Notes under the pieces: model-generated
Told to the model about the DNA's origin: nothing
Databases searched by the model: none
What the model saw: only the letters and a program-made list of their open reading frames with translations
NCBI GenBank assembly: GCA_030837445.1
Contig: JAUPKM010000206.1
Location: forward strand, 1-5,633
DNA: 5,633 bases
Direction of reading: 5' to 3'
Source: Actinomycetota bacterium
Lineage (GTDB): Bacteria; Actinomycetota; Actinomycetes; S36-B12; UBA10799
Made by a program: the position numbers and the translations under genes
In this document: positions 1 through 5,369 of the stretch, one piece after another
Layout: each line of letters opens with the position of its first letter
Numbering within the stretch: the stretch's first letter is position 1

Positions 1-411
1 GGTCAGGTGATTGATACTGGGCGGCGTAGCTACACCCCCAGTGCTGCGTTGGCGCGGCTGATCCGTGCCAGGGAGCCCTACTGTCGCATGGTGGGGTGTC
101 GGCGCCGCGCGATCAACTGCGACCTCGACCACACCGTTCCATGGCCAACTGGTTCCACCACGGAGGCCAACCTTGGACCGCTGTGTCGTCGCCACCACAG
201 GTTGAAAACGCACTTCGGGTTCGGGCTCCAACCCGACCCGGAAGTGCCAGACACCGGCGGCCCAGACACCGGCGGAACCGGCCCAGCGGAGGCCAGCAAC
301 ACCGGCCCACCACAGGCCGACCGTGCAGGATCGGCCGGACCCGGATGGACCTGGACCATGCCCAGCGGCCTCACCTACCGCGACACACCCAACCCACCCC
401 TCGACCCCTAA
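1..411 (+). CDS. HNH endonuclease domain protein, C-terminal part (DUF222-type), 5' truncated by window
   Basis: The reading frame is open from the first base to TAA at 409-411 and gives 136 visible residues, so the true start lies outside the window; the GTG at 7 is probably internal. Counting from the first codon, an HNH nuclease fold is clear: Cys28 and Cys33 precede Cys40-Asp-Leu-Asp-His44, then Asn57 in EANLGPLC, Cys62 and His65-His66. The four cysteines fit a structural zinc site, and His44/Asn57/His66 are the likely H-N-H residues. After residue about 73 the chain becomes a Pro/Gly/Thr-rich linker containing PDTGG twice, then ends in WTWTMPSGLTY, a tail typical of the actinobacterial DUF222-HNH family. 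Members are multicopy in many actinobacteria; the REP13E12 proteins of M. tuberculosis belong here. Metal-dependent DNA cleavage is expected from the fold, but the biological role is not established. Family assignment is firm; completeness of the gene cannot be judged. Confidence 0.88.
   Translation, partial: GQVIDTGRRSYTPSAALARLIRAREPYCRMVGCRRRAINCDLDHTVPWPTGSTTEANLGPLCRRHHRLKTHFGFGLQPDPEVPDTGGPDTGGTGPAEASNTGPPQADRAGSAGPGWTWTMPSGLTYRDTPNPPLDP
247..276 (+). repeat. Two tandem 15-bp units inside the HNH gene linker
   Basis: The unit CCAGACACCGGCGG plus one variable base occurs at 247-261 and 262-276, differing only at the last base. It stays in frame and encodes PDTGG twice in the linker after the HNH domain. 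In-frame slippage could change the copy number without breaking the protein. Confidence 0.85.
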
Positions 412-431
412 CCAACGAAACGAGGGGTGGG
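393..431 (+). terminator. Hairpin spanning the HNH gene stop codon, probable terminator
   Basis: CCCACCCCTCG at 393-403 is perfectly complementary to CGAGGGGTGGG at 421-431. The result is an 11-bp stem with a 17-nt loop, and the TAA stop (409-411) lies in the loop. No T-run follows, which is usual for high-GC actinobacterial terminators. The left arm codes for the last residues of the protein. Position and perfection favour a terminator; an mRNA-stabilising 3' structure is the alternative. Confidence 0.65.
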
Positions 432-448
432 CGGAGGTGAGACGGGAA

Positions 449-586
449 GTGGTCCACGCCGGGGGTGGAGGTGAGGGGGCCTCGAGGCTGCGCGCTGAGG
501 CTGTCGCGGCGCTGGCATCTGCACAGACGCCGACGTGGCGGCCGGTGAATCGTGGAGATCACCGACGGCCGATGCTGCCCGGCTGA
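449..586 (+). CDS. Doubtful small ORF with a strong ribosome-binding-like sequence
   Basis: GTG at 449 opens 45 codons ending at TGA 584-586. Seven bases upstream, GGAGGTGAG (433-441) matches the 3' end of 16S rRNA over at least 8 bases, which is why the ORF is listed. The product begins MVHAGGGGEG, followed by a short Ala/Arg-rich stretch (about residues 12-25) and a basic C-terminus. I recognise no family. Against it, the ORF sits just after a probable terminator with no clear promoter, its third-position GC is about 70 percent (lower than neighbouring genes appear), and the same GGAGGTGAG recurs at 467-475 with no start codon after it. It may well be non-coding spacer. Confidence 0.15.
   Translation: MVHAGGGGEGASRLRAEAVAALASAQTPTWRPVNRGDHRRPMLPG
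540..570 (-). terminator. Candidate hairpin downstream of the gamma-glutamyltransferase-like gene
   Basis: CGGTGA (543-548) pairs with TCACCG (559-564) around a 10-nt loop. Three outer pairs (540-542 with 568-570) can extend the stem across a 3-nt bulge. It lies 41-71 nt past the minus-strand stop codon at 611. There is no T-tract, and short GC-rich stems arise often by chance, so the terminator role is tentative. Confidence 0.25.
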
Positions 587-610
587 GGTGCGGCGGTGGT
601 CGGGCAGAAA

Positions 611-2161
611 CTAGCCCGGCGGAACGATCGCCACCGAACCCCCGCGACGGTGATCTGCGGCAGCGCTTACGGCACCATCCGGGTGCCGCTGCACTGCGTT
701 CACCCCGCCAAAGTAGAAGTCGGTGACGGGCCATTCGTTGACTGGGTAGCGGCTGCGCAGGTCTCTCAGATCCTCTGCCCGCAGTCCGGGCTCGACCTGC
801 ACCACGCCGGTGTCTTCATAGTGCGCGCGCGGTCCGCCGACCGCCTCAATCAGTGTCTGGCCGTCGACGCTGAGCCGGAGGATGACCGTTGTCATGGCGG
901 ACCTGATGCGGGCCGACCCTCCGCTGCCCAGGGCGACCACACCGCCATCGGGGTCCGTCAGAATCGTCGGCGCCGACATTGATCGTAGTCGTTCGCCAGG
1001 GGTTACCGCGTCGATCCCATCGGGTAGCAGATCGTCCTCACCGAGCATGTTGTTCAGGTGCACCCCGGTGGTGGGCACGAGGACACCGCCGTTGGTGCCG
1101 TTGGTAGTCGTCATGGCGGCGACGAGTCCGTCCGCATCCGCCACGGAAATGTGGGTAGTCCCGGTTGTCGCCCGGGGCCCGCCTTTGGCCGCCTGCGTCG
1201 CTGCCCGCAGCGAGTCCGTGATGGCGCGGGTGCTGGTATCCCTCGCGCCAGCGACGGCTGCGGCGACAATGGCCCCACCGAAGGCCGGTGCCGGATTGGT
1301 GTCCAACCGCCAACCCCGGTGTTCAACTGTCAGGGGATCGCGCCAGATGGGGGTGTAGCTCGACAGGTCTTCCGCCGATATCCGACAGCCGTCCGCAGCC
1401 ATCGCCAACAGCGGTCGCGCAAAGCGTTCGGACTGCAGGTCGGTGACGAGGCCTCGGCCCACGTCTGCGAAGAAGGCGGACAATTCCGGCGCGATCAGCA
1501 CGTCCCCCTCCGAGAGGATCTCGCCCGCCGGGGCGTAGATCGCCTCGGCCTCCGGCGAGAAGCGCATGATGTCCTCAATCAGACCCATGATGTACGACTG
1601 CGAGGAATCAATCGGAGTGCCCAGACCTGCCAGCTCGACCGCTGGCGCGATCACGGTGGCCAGCGGCAGCACGCCGTACCGCCGATGCACCTCCAAGTAG
1701 CCGCTCAGGCATCCTGGGACCGCCGCCGCGGGCGCCCCAACCCGAAAATCCTGAGTGGCTGAGGGGTAGACGACTGTGACCGTTGTCGCCTGCTTACCGC
1801 CGTCGAAACCGCCGATACCGGGGACCGCGGTGAAGAAGTCGAGCACCTCGGTGGTGCCATCCGGGTGGCGCAGGGTGAGGAAGCCTCCGCCCGCCACGCT
1901 CGTCAGGCCGGGTTCGGATACCGCGGAGGCGAAACCTGCCGCCACCACGGCGTCCACGGCATTTCCCCCGGCCCGCAGAGCGGCGGCCGCCGCCGTCGTT
2001 GTGGCGGCGTTGCCCGAGGCGATGGCGGCCGAACCAGGCGGCCCGGCCGCAGCGGCCGAGAGAGGCCGGGACACTGGATTCGGAACTTGGCCCCCGGGTG
2101 CACCGAGCTGGGGCACCCCGTTCGCGGGCACCCCGGCGGTATCGGAACGGGTGGTGGGCAC
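611..2161 (-). CDS. Gamma-glutamyltransferase-family Ntn-hydrolase (substrate uncertain)
   Basis: This 516-residue protein starts at GTG 2161 (an in-frame TAG lies just upstream) and stops at TAG 611. It has the family's layout: ALRAGGNAVDAVVAAGFASA (61-80), a GGGFLTL strand, then TTGTTHISV, where Thr335 is the predicted autocleavage point and nucleophile. Asn354, LNNMLGEDD (369-377), SMSAPTI (394-400) and GSGGSARI (412-419) follow. Self-cleavage would give subunits of about 334 and 182 residues. The enzyme family hydrolyses or transfers gamma-glutamyl groups such as that of glutathione, but key pocket residues differ. The arginine of the E. coli DFREMAP motif is Phe110 here (DFFTAVP), and the Gln of NNQMDD is Met372. 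The first 45 residues are Ala/Pro/Gly-rich and not a signal peptide, so the protein is probably cytoplasmic or exported by another route. No strong ribosome-binding site precedes the GTG; GTG codons at residues 11, 16 and 30 are alternative starts. It may be transcribed with ppa. The fold is certain, the substrate is not. Confidence 0.9.
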   Translation of the reverse strand: MPTTRSDTAGVPANGVPQLGAPGGQVPNPVSRPLSAAAAGPPGSAAIASGNAATTTAAAAALRAGGNAVDAVVAAGFASAVSEPGLTSVAGGGFLTLRHPDGTTEVLDFFTAVPGIGGFDGGKQATTVTVVYPSATQDFRVGAPAAAVPGCLSGYLEVHRRYGVLPLATVIAPAVELAGLGTPIDSSQSYIMGLIEDIMRFSPEAEAIYAPAGEILSEGDVLIAPELSAFFADVGRGLVTDLQSERFARPLLAMAADGCRISAEDLSSYTPIWRDPLTVEHRGWRLDTNPAPAFGGAIVAAAVAGARDTSTRAITDSLRAATQAAKGGPRATTGTTHISVADADGLVAAMTTTNGTNGGVLVPTTGVHLNNMLGEDDLLPDGIDAVTPGERLRSMSAPTILTDPDGGVVALGSGGSARIRSAMTTVILRLSVDGQTLIEAVGGPRAHYEDTGVVQVEPGLRAEDLRDLRSRYPVNEWPVTDFYFGGVNAVQRHPDGAVSAAADHRRGGSVAIVPPG

Positions 2162-2171
2162 AGTGCTCTAG

Positions 2172-2177
2172 AGGGTA
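2172..2177 (-). promoter_or_regulatory. Candidate -10 hexamer TACCCT before the gamma-glutamyltransferase-like gene
   Basis: On the minus strand TACCCT fits the actinobacterial -10 pattern TANNNT and lies 10 nt before the GTG at 2161. Transcription would then begin only a few bases before the start codon, which would explain the lack of a Shine-Dalgarno sequence. No convincing -35 is visible. A six-base match with three free positions is weak evidence. Confidence 0.2.
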
Positions 2178-2180
2178 TCG

Positions 2181-2217
2181 GGGAAGGGCGGCGCCGCCAC
2201 CGCCGCGTGGCCCTCCC
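2181..2217 (-). other. GC-rich hairpin between ppa and the gamma-glutamyltransferase-like gene
   Basis: In the 60-base gap, GGGA(A)GGGC at 2181-2189 pairs with GCCCTCCC at 2210-2217 with one bulged A. It encloses a perfect 12-bp palindrome, GGCGGCGCCGCC, at 2187-2198. Two alternative folds are therefore possible. It could attenuate transcription between ppa and the next gene or process the transcript. There is no T-tract on the minus strand, and GC-rich spacers form such structures easily. Confidence 0.3.
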
Positions 2218-2221
2218 GCTG

Positions 2222-2710
2222 TCAGTGACCCGCAGACTTTGCCCTGTCCCAGGAGGCGTGTATTTCCCGCTCGGCCGCGGCGCGGTCGGCCCAACTGGCG
2301 CCCTCGACCGATTTTCCAGGCTCAAGATCCTTGTACACCTCGAAGAAGTGCTGGATTTCAAGCCGCTCGAAATCGTCCAGGTCACCGATGTCTTGGAGAA
2401 ATTCCTGCCTCGGATCGCCTTTCACGACGCAGATGACCTTGTCGTCGCCACCAGCCTCGTCGGTCATCCGGAACATGCCGATCGTCCTCGCCCGGATGAC
2501 GCAACCGGGGAAGGTGGGCTCTCGCACCAGCACCATCGCATCCAGCGGGTCACCGTCGAGACCGAGACTGTCGTCGATGAAGCCGTAATCGTGCGGATAG
2601 CGGGTGGCGGTGAACAACATCCGGTCCAGTTTGAGCCGACCAGTCTCGTGGTCGACCTCATACTTGTTCCGGCTCCCGGCAGGGATCTCGATGGTGACGT
2701 CGAAGTCCAC
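2222..2710 (-). CDS. ppa: Inorganic pyrophosphatase (family I)
   Basis: The enzyme hydrolyses pyrophosphate to two phosphates in the cytoplasm, pulling nucleotide and tRNA reactions forward, and needs Mg2+. The 162-residue length equals that of the M. tuberculosis enzyme, and the sequence aligns along its whole length from memory (start MDFDVTIEIP, then NKYEVDHETGR). Active-site residues are all visible: Glu8, Lys16, Glu18, Arg30, Tyr42, the family signature DGDPLD with Asp52/Asp54/Asp57, Asp84, Asp89, Lys91, Tyr126 and Lys127. His21, found in the mycobacterial active site, is present, but the second mycobacterial histidine (His86) is Ala86 here. The start is GTG 2710, supported by AGGAG on the minus strand six bases upstream. 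The gene is divergent from dacB, an arrangement I recall from mycobacteria, and is followed after 60 bases by the gamma-glutamyltransferase-like gene on the same strand. Identification is secure. Confidence 0.97.
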   Translation of the reverse strand: MDFDVTIEIPAGSRNKYEVDHETGRLKLDRMLFTATRYPHDYGFIDDSLGLDGDPLDAMVLVREPTFPGCVIRARTIGMFRMTDEAGGDDKVICVVKGDPRQEFLQDIGDLDDFERLEIQHFFEVYKDLEPGKSVEGASWADRAAAEREIHASWDRAKSAGH

Positions 2711-2716
2711 GGTGCG

Positions 2717-2721
2717 CTCCT
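2717..2721 (-). promoter_or_regulatory. Ribosome-binding site of ppa
   Basis: CTCCT on the plus strand reads AGGAG on the minus strand, six bases before the GTG at 2710. It fixes that GTG as the start, together with the family N-terminus. Confidence 0.75.
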
Positions 2722-2764
2722 AGCGGTTATGTCGGCGATTGCGGCCTAGGGTTGTGCCAGCAGC

Positions 2765-2788
2765 CCCGATGGTTTCACGACCATCGGG
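2765..2788. promoter_or_regulatory. Perfect 9-bp inverted repeat in the ppa/dacB spacer, operator or 5' UTR hairpin
   Basis: CCCGATGGT (2765-2773) and ACCATCGGG (2780-2788) are exact reverse complements around a 6-base centre, TTCACG. The dyad lies 72 bases before the dacB ATG and 55 bases before the ppa GTG. No gene ends here, so an ordinary terminator is unlikely. The half-site spacing of 15 bases suits a dimeric DNA-binding protein, but a hairpin in either leader RNA is equally possible. Confidence 0.45.
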
Positions 2789-2846
2789 CGGTCTGGTGTT
2801 CAGTGCAGAAGATAGCCGTGCGGCGGCCGTTTGGCTCGACAGTGCT

Positions 2847-2854
2847 GGAAGGGG
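2847..2854 (+). promoter_or_regulatory. Ribosome-binding site of dacB
   Basis: GGAAGGGG ends five bases before the ATG at 2860. It is the reason for choosing that ATG over the in-frame TTG at 2752 and GTG at 2842, and the choice places a basic MARR start directly before the hydrophobic signal segment. Confidence 0.65.
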
Positions 2855-2859
2855 CAGGG

Positions 2860-4314
2860 ATGGCGCGACGTTTGTCGGCGGTGGCGGCCGGGACGGCAGT
2901 GGGAGTGACCGCGGCGGCGACCATCGTGCTGCTGGCGGTCGCCGCTTTGCCGTCGGTAGCCACCGAGCCGATCCCGCCCCCAGATGCCAGCTACCTGCCG
3001 CTGTTGGCCCCCCTGCCACCGCCGACTGGGCCGGTGCCCGTCGACTCCGCCCTGGCCGTCGCGCTGAGCCCGCTCGATGGGCCGGCGCTGGGGGGGTCGG
3101 TCGGGGCTGTGGTGCTGGACGCGACCTCTGGCCAGGTTCTCTACTCGAGGCAGGCCGATCAGCCGCGGACGCCCGCCTCCACCACCAAGATCCTGACCGG
3201 CACTGCGGTCTCGACCGCGCTGGGGACGGCAACTCGACTCACCACCCGGACGGTCAAGGCTAGCGATGGCGCCGTCATCTTGGTCGGCGGTGGCGACCCC
3301 CAACTGAGAGAGAGCGGCGACGAGCATCCCGGCGACGCCACGCTCGCCGACCTGGCCAGCCAGACAGCGGCCGCGCTGCGGGCGGCGGAACCCTCCGTTC
3401 CGGCCTCTGGCTCGACCCCCACTGCCACCTCGGCTTCCGGGTCCGCGGCGACGGAGTCGAGCAGTCCGAGCGTGCCACCGGTGTCGGTGATGGTCGACGA
3501 CACCCTTTTCAGTGGCCCGACCACCTCCCCCGACTGGCCGGAGTCACTGTTGGCGACTTGCATCGTCCGGCCGATCATGGCGCTGATGGTGAACAACGGG
3601 ATGTCCCCGGAGGAAGTCCCGTGCGAACCCGAATCCGATCCGGCGCTGGCGGCGGGGCGCACCTTTGCTCGGCTACTGACGGCGGAGGGGGTGCCGGTAA
3701 CTGGTGAAGTCGGCCGTCGCCGCGCGGAGAGCACCTCCGAGTTGGCCTCGGTGCAATCGGCACCGGTGGCCGATCTGATCGAGCAGACACTGCTGCGCTC
3801 GGACAACACCGCTGCGGAGATTCTCGCCCACCTGGCCGGCGGGAAACTCGCCGGGCAAGCAAGTTTCGCCGGGGGTGCCGTCGCCACAGATCAGGCACTG
3901 CGTGGGCTCGGCCTGTCGACTTCGGGGCTGCAGTTGACCGATGGCAGTGGCCTGAGTCGGGAGGACCGGATCCCGCCGCTGCTGCTCGGCCAGACGCTGG
4001 CCCGGGTTGCGGCCAACGCCAACGCGCAACTCTGGCCGGTAGGCTCCGGACTTCCCGTCGCCGGATTCGACGGCACCCTCGCGACCAGGTTCGACACGGC
4101 AGCCACTTTCCCGGGTCGGGGCGAGGTCCGGGCGAAGACGGGCACGCTGACCGATATCGGGGCGCTGGCCGGTTGGGTCGTGGACCAGAATGGGCGACTG
4201 TTGATCTTCGATTTCGTGTCGGACAAGGTTGTCGACACCGAGGAGGGCCGGATCGCCCTCGATCGAGCCGCTTCTGCGTTGGCCACCTGCGGCTGCACGG
4301 GTGCGCCCAACTGA
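2860..4314 (+). CDS. dacB: D-alanyl-D-alanine carboxypeptidase / endopeptidase, S13 (PBP4) family
   Basis: This penicillin-binding protein removes the terminal D-Ala of peptidoglycan stem peptides, and some relatives also cut cross-links, outside the membrane. With ATG 2860 it has 484 residues. MARR and a hydrophobic stretch at about 11-32 form a signal peptide or membrane anchor, followed by a Pro-rich spacer (about 36-60). The three penicilloyl-serine transferase motifs are intact: Ser107-Thr-Thr-Lys110, Ser314-Asp-Asn316 and Lys426-Thr-Gly428. Ser107 is the predicted nucleophile. GAVVLDATSGQVLYS (82-96) before the first motif and VGGGDPQL (142-149) are typical S13 segments. Unusual is a Ser/Thr/Ala/Pro-rich stretch at about 178-207 lying between the first two motifs. 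Cysteines at 234, 255, 477 and 479 could form disulfides after export. The zincin-like gene follows 26 bases downstream on the same strand, and the order ppa/dacB/zincin/tilS resembles Rv3628-Rv3625c. Assignment is strong; which activity dominates is not shown by sequence. Confidence 0.93.
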   Translation: MARRLSAVAAGTAVGVTAAATIVLLAVAALPSVATEPIPPPDASYLPLLAPLPPPTGPVPVDSALAVALSPLDGPALGGSVGAVVLDATSGQVLYSRQADQPRTPASTTKILTGTAVSTALGTATRLTTRTVKASDGAVILVGGGDPQLRESGDEHPGDATLADLASQTAAALRAAEPSVPASGSTPTATSASGSAATESSSPSVPPVSVMVDDTLFSGPTTSPDWPESLLATCIVRPIMALMVNNGMSPEEVPCEPESDPALAAGRTFARLLTAEGVPVTGEVGRRRAESTSELASVQSAPVADLIEQTLLRSDNTAAEILAHLAGGKLAGQASFAGGAVATDQALRGLGLSTSGLQLTDGSGLSREDRIPPLLLGQTLARVAANANAQLWPVGSGLPVAGFDGTLATRFDTAATFPGRGEVRAKTGTLTDIGALAGWVVDQNGRLLIFDFVSDKVVDTEEGRIALDRAASALATCGCTGAPN

Positions 4315-4328
4315 CCGGCGGAGGCGCG

Positions 4329-4334
4329 TACCCT
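4329..4334 (+). promoter_or_regulatory. Candidate -10 hexamer TACCCT for a leaderless zincin-like transcript
   Basis: TACCCT fits TANNNT and ends six bases before the ATG at 4341, the spacing that would put the transcription start on the A of ATG. Leaderless mRNAs with this geometry are common in actinobacteria. No -35 is evident. The gene could equally be read from dacB, 26 bases upstream. Confidence 0.35.
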
Positions 4335-4340
4335 GCAGGA

Positions 4341-5369
4341 ATGACCGAACCGGTGGACTGGGAATTGGCTGCCGCCACGGGCGCCAGGCTCGCGCCGCGC
4401 GGGCCGGATAGTGCGGGCGGTGAAGCGGCCGAGGCGGTCGGGCAACTGCGCGAATTGGCGCTGCAGGCCAGGGGGCCGGTCCGCGAGGTCACCCAGTTGA
4501 CGGCCACCACGGCTACCCCGGTCGCCGTGGTGGACCGAGCCGAGTGGATCCGTTCGAATGTGGGAACGTTCAAAGCCGTGACAGCCCCGATCGCGGCAAA
4601 GATGAGCCCCGGACCGGTGCATTCGGTCGCGTCCCGGTTCAATGCGGTGCAGTTGGGTGCCGCTCTTGCGTGGATGTCGGGGAAGGTCCTCGGGCAATTT
4701 GAAGCGTTGCCGCCGGTCGGGCAGCAGCCGCGACTGCTGCTGGTAGCACCCAACATCGTCTCGGCAGAACGGAGCATGGCCGCCGATCCGAGAGACTTCC
4801 GGATGTGGGTCTGCCTGCACGAGGAGACGCATCGGGTCCAGTTTGGGGCCGTCGCCTGGCTGCCCGAGTTCTTCGCCGGCGCGGTGGCGTCGCTGGTGGC
4901 CGATCTGGACGCGTCACCGGCGGAACTGCTCCGGCGCGCGACCTCTGGCCTGCGGTCGACAACCCGTGCGGCTGACGGCTTGCCGGTCATGGCGATGCTG
5001 CAATCGCCGGAGCAGCGGGCCGTGATGCAGCAGATCTTGGGGTTGATGAGCCTGTTGGAAGGCCATGCCGATTGGGTGATGGACAATGCCGCTCCGCAGG
5101 TTGTGCCCACTGCGCCGGAGCTGCGGGCAGCGTTCGAAACACGTCGGCGAGGCTCCGGGCCGATCGACCTGCTGTTTCGCAGATTGCTCGGAGTCGAGGC
5201 CAAGATGGCGCAGTATCGCGAGGGTGCTCGATTCGTCAGGATCGTCGTGGATCGGGTCGGCCTGGCAGGGTTCAACCAAGTCTGGTCGTCCCCCGACGAC
5301 CTCCCCAGCCTGGCCGAGATCAGATCCCCGCAAAGGTGGATCGAGCGGGTGCATCCGGATGCGGCGTGA
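4341..5369 (+). CDS. Zincin-like metallopeptidase homologue (DUF2342 / Zincin_2 family)
   Basis: The 342-residue protein carries the zinc-peptidase signature HEETH (His160, Glu161, His164) within VCLHEETHRVQF. A second conserved-looking motif, LLEGHADWVMD (238-248), probably supplies a third metal ligand through Glu240 or His242. This matches the actinobacterial DUF2342 family, some members of which have been labelled as associated with coenzyme F420 biosynthesis. Substrate and pathway are unknown. No signal peptide is seen, so it is probably cytoplasmic. The ATG at 4341 is chosen because family similarity begins near it and the frame upstream overlaps dacB coding sequence. It lacks a properly spaced Shine-Dalgarno: GGAGG at 4320-4324 is 16 bases away and AGGA touches the ATG; GTG at 4353 is an alternative. 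It follows dacB by 26 bases and overlaps tilS by 4, so it probably shares a transcript with tilS. I am confident of the family but not of any function. Confidence 0.88.
   Translation: MTEPVDWELAAATGARLAPRGPDSAGGEAAEAVGQLRELALQARGPVREVTQLTATTATPVAVVDRAEWIRSNVGTFKAVTAPIAAKMSPGPVHSVASRFNAVQLGAALAWMSGKVLGQFEALPPVGQQPRLLLVAPNIVSAERSMAADPRDFRMWVCLHEETHRVQFGAVAWLPEFFAGAVASLVADLDASPAELLRRATSGLRSTTRAADGLPVMAMLQSPEQRAVMQQILGLMSLLEGHADWVMDNAAPQVVPTAPELRAAFETRRRGSGPIDLLFRRLLGVEAKMAQYREGARFVRIVVDRVGLAGFNQVWSSPDDLPSLAEIRSPQRWIERVHPDAA

Larger units (their letters stand above)
2711..2859. promoter_or_regulatory. Divergent ppa/dacB spacer, expected to hold both promoters
   Basis: The 149 bases separate the GTG of ppa from the ATG of dacB, so at least one promoter per direction should be here. 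On the plus strand TAGGGT (2747-2752) fits a TANNNT -10 for dacB. On the minus strand CATAAC (complement of 2727-2732) is a poor -10 for ppa. No clear -35 box stands out for either. CCTAGCGGTTATG (2719-2731) and CCTAGGGTTGTG (2745-2756) form an imperfect direct repeat 26 bases apart. Confidence 0.45.

Noticed and set aside
479..488. Ten-base palindrome GCCTCGAGGC in the convergent spacer
   Set aside because: Short palindromes of this kind are frequent in GC-rich DNA, and nothing nearby suggests a binding or recombination site.
576..606. TGCCCG/CGGGCA inverted repeat next to the gamma-glutamyltransferase-like stop codon
   Set aside because: Only six pairs with a 19-base loop and no T-tract on the minus strand; too weak to call a terminator.
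1865..2749. A 294-codon plus-strand frame opposite the gamma-glutamyltransferase-like gene and ppa
   Set aside because: It is antisense to two well-supported genes and ends in their shared upstream spacer. Stretches that look protein-like (EVLDFKPLEIVQ) are only the complement of ppa codons.
2752..2859. Upstream TTG start that would extend the dacB product by 36 residues
   Set aside because: The extension is polar and would bury the signal peptide, it crosses the 2765-2788 dyad, and ATG 2860 has a good ribosome-binding site.
4173..4340. Upstream extension of the zincin-like gene into dacB
   Set aside because: It would overlap the conserved C-terminal coding region of dacB by more than 140 bases, and its residues are a shifted-frame reading of dacB.
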